A stretch of DNA of 50,011 nt from JBLHKT01 sp043101615. GTDB lineage: Bacteria > Planctomycetota > Phycisphaerae > Phycisphaerales > UBA1924. The translations under genes were made by a program, and so were the position numbers. The stretch is taken from assembly GCA_043101615.1 (NCBI GenBank), contig JBICID010000054.1, positions 1 through 50,011 of the forward strand. The letters are read 5' to 3'. A model generated the notes under the pieces. It was not told the origin of the DNA, searched no databases, and saw nothing but the letters and a program-made list of their open reading frames with translations. This document shows, piece by piece, positions 44,814 through 50,011 of this stretch. The number at the start of each line of letters is the position of its first letter. The first letter of the stretch is position 1.

Positions 44814-44836
44814 CCCCCCGCAGCGCAGCCGGGGGG
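44814..44836. promoter_or_regulatory. Inverted repeat in the -35 region of uvrC
   Basis: CCCCCCG (44814-44820) and CGGGGGG (44830-44836) flank a 9-nt loop, just upstream of TACCAT. It could be an operator shared with the divergent PilZ-receiver gene; no binding protein can be named. Confidence 0.3.
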
Positions 44837-44841
44837 ACGAA

Positions 44842-44847
44842 TACCAT
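44842..44847 (+). promoter_or_regulatory. -10 box TACCAT, leaderless start of uvrC
   Basis: TACCAT ends 5 nt before the GTG start at 44853; no ribosome-binding site is present. Confidence 0.55.
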
Positions 44848-44852
44848 CCGGC

Positions 44853-46319
44853 GTGCCTGACGACCCGGACACCCCCATCGCGGACGAGGAGGGCTTCCTC
44901 CCCGGCGACACGCCCCCGGCGTGGGGCACGGAGTCCGACGAGGCCCGCCTGGCCCGCCTGCTGCGCACGGCCCGCGACCTGCCCCCGGCGCCCGGCGTCT
45001 ACCTCATGAAGGACCACAAGGGCGTGGTGCTGTACGTGGGCAAGGCGGGCAAGCTGCCCGACCGGGTGTCGAGCTACTTCGTGCCCTCGGCCGACCTGGG
45101 GCCCAAGAAACACCGCATGCTCGACCAGATCCACTCCTTCGACGTGCTGCGGTTCGAGAGCGAGTGGGAGGCCCTGCTGGCGGAGAACCGGCTGATCAAG
45201 GACATCCAGCCCCCCTTCAACGCCCGCCTGACCGACGGCAAGACCTTCCCGTACCTGGTGGTGACACGCAACGAGGACTACCCGCGCGTGTTCGTCACGC
45301 GCAACCCCGCCGGGCTGGACGACGAGGGCGAGAAGCGACCGGAGATGAAGAACGCGCGGATCTTCGGCCCGTTCACCAACGCCGGGGCGCTGCGCGAGGC
45401 CGTGAGCACGCTGCAGCGGGTCTTCAAGTACCGCACGTGCTCGATCGACATCCAGGCGGGCGATCCGAAGAACCGGTTCTTCCGCCCCTGCCTGCTGGCC
45501 TCGATCGGGCAGTGCACGGCCCCGTGCAACGAGAGCGTCTCGGTGACGGCGTACGGGCGCGACATCGACCGCTTCGTGCAGTTCCTGGGGACCAAGCGGT
45601 CGAGGATGCTGCGCGAGATGAAGGCGGAGATGGAGGAGGCGTCCGCGTCGCTGGATTTCGAGCGGGCCGCGACGCTGCGCGACCAGATCGACGCGATCGA
45701 ACGCCTCGACAACCGGGCGACGCAGCGCGACGGCTGGCAGCCCGAGACCGAGATCGGCTATCTGAACCCCAAGTCCGCGACGCGCAGCCTGCAGAAGACG
45801 CTGGGGCTCGACCAGCCGGTGCGCTGCCTCGAGGGCATCGACATCGCGCACCTGCAGGGCGGCGAGACGGTCGGCAGCAAGGTCTGCTTCGTGGACGGGC
45901 GCCCGTTCAAGGACGAGTACCGCCGGTACCGCATCCGGAGCGTGGAGAACCTGCCCGGCGGCGGGACCAACGACGACTACGCCAGCATCCGCGAGGTGGT
46001 CAGCCGGCGCTACCGCGAGGCGGGGGAGGGGCATGAGCTGTACCCCGACGTCATCCTGATCGACGGCGGGCTGGGGCAGCTGCACGCGGCCCTGGAGGCC
46101 TTCGACGAGCTGGCGTCCAGCGGCGGGGTGAGGCCGCCCATGGTGATCAGCCTTGCGAAGAAGGAAGAGCTGATCTACGTGCAAGGCCGGTCCGAGCCGA
46201 TCCGTCTGAGCCGCAACAACGCGGGTTTGCGGCTGTGCCAGCAGGTGCGGGACGAGGCGCACCGGTTCGCGCAGCACTACCACCACGTGCTTCGTCGGAA
46301 GAGCACGCTGGGGGAGTGA
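44853..46319 (+). CDS. uvrC: UvrC excinuclease subunit lacking the C-terminal HhH domain
   Basis: A 488-residue UvrC. The GIY-YIG nuclease is at about 43-125 (PAPGVYLMKD; VLYVGKAGKL), followed by four cysteines in RTC, RPC, GQC and APC that match the Fe-S cluster ligands. The UvrB-binding UVR helix is EEASASLDFERAATLRDQI; the RNase-H-like nuclease has LEGIDIAHLQG, ILIDGGLGQLHAA and DEAHRFAQHYHH. The protein stops at RRKSTLGE, where other UvrCs continue with a (HhH)2 DNA-binding domain. All catalytic motifs are kept. The start GTG 44853 is fixed by TACCAT. Confidence 0.93.
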   Translation: MPDDPDTPIADEEGFLPGDTPPAWGTESDEARLARLLRTARDLPPAPGVYLMKDHKGVVLYVGKAGKLPDRVSSYFVPSADLGPKKHRMLDQIHSFDVLRFESEWEALLAENRLIKDIQPPFNARLTDGKTFPYLVVTRNEDYPRVFVTRNPAGLDDEGEKRPEMKNARIFGPFTNAGALREAVSTLQRVFKYRTCSIDIQAGDPKNRFFRPCLLASIGQCTAPCNESVSVTAYGRDIDRFVQFLGTKRSRMLREMKAEMEEASASLDFERAATLRDQIDAIERLDNRATQRDGWQPETEIGYLNPKSATRSLQKTLGLDQPVRCLEGIDIAHLQGGETVGSKVCFVDGRPFKDEYRRYRIRSVENLPGGGTNDDYASIREVVSRRYREAGEGHELYPDVILIDGGLGQLHAALEAFDELASSGGVRPPMVISLAKKEELIYVQGRSEPIRLSRNNAGLRLCQQVRDEAHRFAQHYHHVLRRKSTLGE

Positions 46320-46406
46320 GGGCACCCGATTCGGGGGCCAGCGTGCAACTCAATATTGTGTGATCAGCAGAATTTTCGTTTTTTTTTGCCACACGTAGCC
46401 TTGTGC

Positions 46407-46412
46407 TATATT
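46407..46412 (+). promoter_or_regulatory. -10 box TATATT of the secreted-protein island
   Basis: TATATT ends 6 nt before ATG 46419. A T-run (46378-46387) precedes it. No ribosome-binding site is seen at this first gene. Confidence 0.55.
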
Positions 46413-46418
46413 CGCGGG

Positions 46419-47480
46419 ATGCGATATCACGAGGTCATGCGATTGAAGATGAGGTTGCGGGCTCGGGCTACGACGGGGTTGGTGGGGTTGTGTGTGGCGT
46501 GCGCGATCAGCGTAGGGCAGCCGACGGCGGAGGAGTTCGCGGCCCTGTGGAACGCCTCTGAAGGTGCAGATCTACCGCAGGGCATCTTTCTTGAGTACGC
46601 GCGATGGAACAGGGATGGATTCAAGCGAGGCGCCGGTGCATCCGCGTCCGACTCGAACTCGGTTGTCCAGTTCTGGTACTGGAACGACCGGGCTTGGCGA
46701 GTCTCGAGGAGTACCGAGGAGTCAATCCTGAACTACGGGGATTCGGGGGCGCACCCCGATGAGCGAGGCTCTTGGGCTTTGAGTGATCGGCAACTCCGGC
46801 TCAACGAAGAAAGTGCGGGGGCGCGAGAGTATCGGTTTGACCCAGCTCACACGGTCGGATTACAGGCGTATCAATGGGTGCGGGCGTGTTACGGGCTGAC
46901 TGGATCCGGGCCACTTGAGTTTTACCCCGGCACGCCGCAGGGGACAGACGAGCGGTGGACGGTGCGGTGCGAGTCGGCCAACGGCGTGCGTAGCTTCGTG
47001 GCTGAGGGCACGACAGTGCGGGGCTCACTGTTGGTGGGTTCCTTGACATACTTCGATGCCGGCAACCCGTCGCCAATCGTCAAGCAAATTCTGGGCGATT
47101 GGATTCCGTGCGAAGAGAGTCCCACGGGCTGGTTTGCTCGCAAGTTTGAGCGTATCGACCCCGAAGGAGCGTCGCTCGAAAAAATCGAGTTCGCGGCCCC
47201 GAAGGCAGTCTCGCGAGACGAGGTACTCCTTGTATCTGCGACTCCGCCGCTTGATGGCGACGATCCGGTCCGGGGAGAGGTGACCGCGACCTCGTACGTT
47301 GACAATCGTACAGACAGCAAGGAGACACTTGCGGTTGTGGAGGGCCAATGGGAACGTATCCGTGGGAGCCATCTGAATGGCAGGGATGGGGGCGCGGTGT
47401 TCCGATTCGTCGGGTGGGTTCTGTTGTGTTGCCTGGTGGTGAGCTTTATATGGTATAGATTTTCTCGGTCAAAGCTGTAG
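46419..47480 (+). CDS. Secreted, C-terminally membrane-anchored protein of unknown function
   Basis: A 353-residue protein with an N-terminal signal sequence (basic start, then TTGLVGLCVACAISVG) and a C-terminal transmembrane segment (about 328-346, FVGWVLLCCLVVSFIWYRF) with a basic end. The middle, about 290 residues, should lie outside the cytoplasm: VVQFWYWNDRAWRVSRS and SLTYFDAGNPSP suggest a beta-rich domain. I recognise no family. Base composition is visibly more A/T-rich and codon choice looser than in neighbouring genes. It starts the island 99 nt after uvrC and is followed by the Cys-rich peptide gene after 19 nt. Confidence 0.75.
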   Translation: MRYHEVMRLKMRLRARATTGLVGLCVACAISVGQPTAEEFAALWNASEGADLPQGIFLEYARWNRDGFKRGAGASASDSNSVVQFWYWNDRAWRVSRSTEESILNYGDSGAHPDERGSWALSDRQLRLNEESAGAREYRFDPAHTVGLQAYQWVRACYGLTGSGPLEFYPGTPQGTDERWTVRCESANGVRSFVAEGTTVRGSLLVGSLTYFDAGNPSPIVKQILGDWIPCEESPTGWFARKFERIDPEGASLEKIEFAAPKAVSRDEVLLVSATPPLDGDDPVRGEVTATSYVDNRTDSKETLAVVEGQWERIRGSHLNGRDGGAVFRFVGWVLLCCLVVSFIWYRFSRSKL

Positions 47481-47499
47481 TGCGAAGAAAGGATATGAG

Positions 47500-47850
47500 A
47501 TGAAGTATGGGACATCCGGCCCTCTGGCCCTGTGTCTCGCGGTGACGCTGGCTTCGAGAGCCATCTGCTACAGGCAGTTTTCTCTCGGCAGTGCCTGTGT
47601 AGTCATAGGCGGTTGCGATGTGAATGCCTGCACTCCCGTGGTGACCTTCACTTCGGAGGAGGTTTTTACAACAGGCGGAGGCTTCGAGACGGGCAGGGCA
47701 ATGCAGACGCCGCCGTTGGAGCGGCTCTGCCACCAGGGGTACAGCGCTCCGGATGAGAACGAGTTTTGCAACGTCTATACAGAGTGTGAAATAACCGTCT
47801 CAAGCCGAGAGGTTATGGGGGCGAATTGCGAGAAGGGCCCGCCCGAGTAA
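47500..47850 (+). CDS. Small secreted cysteine-rich peptide
   Basis: A 116-residue protein. Residues 1-22 look like a signal peptide. The remainder has eight cysteines at 23, 33, 39, 44, 77, 90, 96 and 110 in fewer than 90 residues, with no charged repeats, suggesting four disulfide bonds. The ATG has AAAGGA upstream. I recognise no family. It is placed directly before a MauE-like membrane protein, which is expected to handle disulfides outside the cytoplasm, making it a plausible client. Confidence 0.7.
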   Translation: MKYGTSGPLALCLAVTLASRAICYRQFSLGSACVVIGGCDVNACTPVVTFTSEEVFTTGGGFETGRAMQTPPLERLCHQGYSAPDENEFCNVYTECEITVSSREVMGANCEKGPPE

Positions 47851-47873
47851 TCGTGGGACGGAGTTGACTTATC

Positions 47874-48359
47874 GTGGTCTTGCGTTGTCTCGAAATCGTT
47901 GCGGCTGGAGCGGCAGTCGTGCTTGCATTGCTGGGCGCGCTGAAGCTCGTCGAGTTGAACGGGTTTGTCAGTGCACTTGGTGGGTGGACGCTCGTCCCTG
48001 AGGCCATAAAACCCGTCGTTGCGGTGATCGTGCCATCCGCAGAAGTCGTGACGGGCTTGCTTTGGTTCTCATCGAGACGGCGTACGGCTGCGCTCGCGGG
48101 TGTTTTCTTGGCGTCGTGTCTGGCAGGTCTCTCGGTATGGCAATACAGCGTTGCGGCGCCGCCGGACTGCGGGTGCATTGGGCCGCTGGTGCGTTATCTG
48201 GATACACAGTCGACAGTGACGCGGCTGGTGGTGCTCAACGGGTCGATGATCGTGGCCTTCGGCGGATGGCTGGTGGCGGACAGGCTATGGGGGCAGCGTT
48301 GTGGGAGTTGCGTTGGCAGTCGGGATGGAGTGTCGGCTGGCGGATCGGCGACGGCATAA
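47874..48359 (+). CDS. MauE/DoxX-like redox-associated membrane protein
   Basis: A 161-residue four-helix membrane protein. Hydrophobic segments lie at about 8-25, 46-64, 71-90 and 116-137. The family motif PDCGCIGP has Cys99 and Cys101 on the outer side after helix 3. A second pair, Cys143-Gly-Ser-Cys146 (RCGSC), follows helix 4 and is not typical. MauE acts in disulfide formation during methylamine dehydrogenase maturation, but no mau structural genes are here. GTG 47874 has a GGAG about 9 nt upstream. The stop overlaps the next ATG (TAATG). Confidence 0.8.
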   Translation: MVLRCLEIVAAGAAVVLALLGALKLVELNGFVSALGGWTLVPEAIKPVVAVIVPSAEVVTGLLWFSSRRRTAALAGVFLASCLAGLSVWQYSVAAPPDCGCIGPLVRYLDTQSTVTRLVVLNGSMIVAFGGWLVADRLWGQRCGSCVGSRDGVSAGGSATA

Positions 48360-49105
48360 TGCGGGCGCGGCCAATACAGCGTGGCATGAGCCTGATCGAG
48401 TTGATATTGGTGATCGTGATAATCACGTTATTGATCGCATTAACGCTGCCGGCGCTCGGGGGAGTGCGTGGCGCTGCCCAGGACGCAGTGTCGTTGGCAC
48501 GTATGCGGGAGCACGCGGCCACCACGGGGCTCTACGCCAATGACTGGGACGACTACTTCCCGTACGCCGTCGATCCCGGGGCAACGAAGTCGGTCCTGCG
48601 AGGCGGGGGGTTCGTGCTCCCGATCGACTACTTCGAGTTCACGGAGTTCTGGCAGTTCGGGCTCTCCGACGAGTACTACGGCGGCGATCCACTCGGCGAA
48701 ATCTTCGCCCATCCCGCGGCCCGCCGCAAGGGAGTCTTCATCAGTTACCGTCTCACGGCTTCATTCATGGCCAGCCCGGAGTATTGGGTGAACGAACGCG
48801 ATCGAGACGTGGCCCTGTGGCGAGGGGTTCGTGTGAGCGAGGCCGCATTCCCTTCGGACAAGGCCGGCATAGTCGAGTTCAATCCCCTCCACAAGCCGCC
48901 GATCCCGGTCGGGGTCGGGGAGCTTGGGCCGGAGGTTCGGAGTGCCGGGTTTGCCTTTGTCGACGGGCACGCGTCCCGTCACGATGGACCAGATCTATCA
49001 ACTCCTTGCCTCAGCGGGGACGGGAATGTGCCCCAAGCCATGCGTGGCATCGGTGTCTTCGGAATGCACACCGTGGATGGTGTTCATGGTCGAGATCTGA
49101 AATAA
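48359..49105 (+). CDS. Type II-like pseudopilin with prepilin cleavage motif
   Basis: A 248-residue protein. The class III signal QRG|MSLIELILVIVIITLL has Gly9 at the cleavage site, Met10 as the new N-terminus and Glu14 as the conserved E5; the hydrophobic helix extends to about residue 32. The C-terminal domain contains FAFVDGHASRHDG, the DGH feature common in planctomycete pseudopilin-like proteins. No prepilin peptidase or secretion ATPase is in the window. The gene is translationally coupled to MauE by TAATG. Composition becomes G+C-rich again along this gene. Confidence 0.88.
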   Translation: MRARPIQRGMSLIELILVIVIITLLIALTLPALGGVRGAAQDAVSLARMREHAATTGLYANDWDDYFPYAVDPGATKSVLRGGGFVLPIDYFEFTEFWQFGLSDEYYGGDPLGEIFAHPAARRKGVFISYRLTASFMASPEYWVNERDRDVALWRGVRVSEAAFPSDKAGIVEFNPLHKPPIPVGVGELGPEVRSAGFAFVDGHASRHDGPDLSTPCLSGDGNVPQAMRGIGVFGMHTVDGVHGRDLK

Positions 49106-49195
49106 CTCCGGGCGATCGACGTTCGCAATTTGTGCGGATCTGTCGATTCGCCTTGGGTTGTGCCCGTATGATTGCCAATAAGGAGGTGCCGCCAC

Positions 49196-49456
49196 ATGGA
49201 CACCAAGACACTGATTGGACGTATGGCCGCCCCCGCGTTGTTCGCGGTCTCGCTGACCCTCGTCGGGTGCGAAGAGTCGGCCGATGACACCGGGATGGAG
49301 AATGCCGCGGAGCAGGTCGAGGAAACGACCGAGGACGCCGCGGACACCGTGCAGGACGCCGCCGAGGACGCGGCTGAGGCGACCGAGGACGCGGTCGAAG
49401 ACGCGGCAGACGCCGTGGACGACGCGACCGGCGACGACCCGACCGGCGGGGGCTGA
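49196..49456 (+). CDS. Small acidic-repeat lipoprotein
   Basis: An 86-residue lipoprotein: lipobox LVGC with Cys25, then a mature part almost wholly made of TEDAAD, VQDAAED, ATEDAVED and AADAVDD units, Ala/Glu/Asp/Thr/Val only, spaced as amphipathic helix turns. The end is DDPTGGG. Strong AAGGAGGT ribosome-binding site 8 nt before the ATG, one of the best in the window. Followed by a terminator. Function unknown; such helices may cover a membrane or bind cations. Confidence 0.85.
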   Translation: MDTKTLIGRMAAPALFAVSLTLVGCEESADDTGMENAAEQVEETTEDAADTVQDAAEDAAEATEDAVEDAADAVDDATGDDPTGGG

Positions 49457-49485
49457 TCCCCGTTCCACGTCGATGACACACCAGG

Positions 49486-49512
49486 CGCCCGACGTGAGTC
49501 GGGCGTCTTTTT
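49486..49512 (+). terminator. Rho-independent terminator after the acidic lipoprotein gene
   Basis: CGCCCGAC / GTCGGGCG, 8-bp perfect stem with GTGA loop, followed by TCTTTTT. Lies 29 nt after the stop. Confidence 0.92.
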
Positions 49513-49538
49513 GTTGCGCTCCGGCCTGGCCCGAGGGG

Positions 49539-50011
49539 TCAGAGCCAGCGGATGAACTTGAACAGGGCGATGCCGGCGGCGGAGAGCACGATCATGCCGA
49601 CGGTGACGATCCAGAAGGCGCCGGGCGACTCCACCCCCGGCATCCCGCCGACGTTGATGCCGAACAGTCCGGTGATGAGCCCCAGCGGCAGGGCGATCGT
49701 GGCGACGAGGGTGAGCAGGTAGCTGGTCCGCCCGATGCGTTCGTCCTGGCGTGCGCGGAGCTCGTCGGTGGCGACCGCGGCCCGGTCGCGGAGCTCGTCG
49801 AGGTCCTCGACGCAGCGAGCGGTCTGGTCGGCGGCCCGCCTGATGGCGGCCCGGTCGTGGGGGGCGAGTGATTCGTGCTGCTCGGAGGCGAGGGCGACCA
49901 GGGCGTCGCGCTGCGGGGCGAGGTAGCGGCGCAGCGAGATGGACTGGCGCCGCACAAGGGTGAGGCGCTGGCGGTAGGCGGCCCCCTGGCGGGCGGTCTC
50001 GCGCGGGTGGT
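49539..50011 (-). CDS. ZntB/CorA-type divalent-cation transporter, N-terminus outside window
   Basis: The frame is open to the window edge, so the N-terminal cytoplasmic funnel is missing. Visible are the long helix (SISLRRYLAPQRDAL; ELRARQDERIGRTSYLL) and the two C-terminal transmembrane helices. The pore motif reads FGINVGGMPG, the GIN version typical of the ZntB group, not the GMN of Mg2+-selective CorA. The C-terminus ends ALFKFIRWL, a basic tail. Zinc or general divalent transport is therefore more likely than Mg2+, as inference. Confidence 0.88.
   Translation of the reverse strand, partial: HPRETARQGAAYRQRLTLVRRQSISLRRYLAPQRDALVALASEQHESLAPHDRAAIRRAADQTARCVEDLDELRDRAAVATDELRARQDERIGRTSYLLTLVATIALPLGLITGLFGINVGGMPGVESPGAFWIVTVGMIVLSAAGIALFKFIRWL

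Noticed and set aside
47532..47771. Alternative frames overlapping the Cys-rich peptide gene on both strands
   Set aside because: None has a signal peptide or ribosome-binding site; the frame chosen has both.
46419..49105. Methylamine utilisation locus, because of the MauE-like gene
   Set aside because: No dehydrogenase subunits, MauD or amicyanin-like genes are nearby; only the MauE fold is shared.

Overview
The window is high-G+C, almost completely gene-packed bacterial DNA. It most likely comes from a planctomycete of the Phycisphaerae type. This is inferred from the mix of genes, not from a marker gene: a secreted sulfatase, a PEP-CTERM-like exported protein ending in a VPAP stretch, a hydrophobic run and RRRR, a pseudopilin with a C-terminal DGH motif, Lys-rich tails on TopA and on pyruvate phosphate dikinase, and many exported proteins of no known family. 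I saw no rRNA, tRNA, CRISPR array or prophage. About 40 protein genes are supported; the first (flotillin) and last (ZntB/CorA-type transporter) are cut by the window edges.

Layout. 1-4.9 kb: flotillin end, terminator, exported sulfatase, ClC chloride channel with CBS domains. 5-11.1 kb (minus strand): beta-carbonic anhydrase, topoisomerase I, MiaA, erythromycin-esterase-like protein. 11.2-12.8 kb: Der GTPase. 12.86-13.42 kb: a REP-RAYT element, meaning a single-stranded-DNA transposase gene between two perfect 32-bp inverted hairpin repeats. 13.4-17.7 kb: a three-gene signalling operon (HTH-receiver regulator, HDOD-histidine kinase, receiver-GAF protein). 17.9-21.2 kb: TsaB, ArfB, a long-tailed HU protein, NadA. 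21.3-27.1 kb: a PilZ protein and a surface-sugar cluster (two GT2 and one GT4 glycosyltransferases, and an HldE-like nucleotidylyltransferase-kinase fusion in reversed domain order). 27.1-31.9 kb: Nudix hydrolase, PabB-type chorismate enzyme with an apparent ATC start, and PpdK. 32-36.5 kb: TlpA-like thioredoxin, TrpC, a CPBP-type membrane protein, TrpS. 36.6-42.9 kb: O-antigen-ligase-like protein, a Gln/Met-rich coiled-coil membrane protein, a lipoprotein solute-binding protein, an M20 amidohydrolase, a small lipoprotein. 43-46.3 kb: PEP-CTERM-like protein, PilZ-pseudoreceiver protein, UvrC lacking its HhH tail. 46.4-49.1 kb: an A/T-richer island with a secreted membrane-anchored protein, an eight-cysteine secreted peptide, a MauE-like redox membrane protein and a pseudopilin. 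49.2-50 kb: an acidic-repeat lipoprotein and the transporter end.

Two patterns cut across the genes. First, at least ten genes have a -10-like hexamer (TACCAT, TATCAT, TAGGAT, TATATT and similar) only 5-8 nt before the start codon and no ribosome-binding site, which suggests leaderless mRNAs; other genes have strong AGGAGG-type sites. Second, proteins that contact nucleic acid or the envelope carry unusual tails: Lys-rich N-termini on TopA and PpdK, a long polar C-terminus on HU, and an acidic Ala/Glu/Asp repeat on a lipoprotein. The best candidates for something not yet described are the MauE/Cys-rich-peptide/pseudopilin island and the REP-RAYT element, followed by the leaderless/ATC start pattern.
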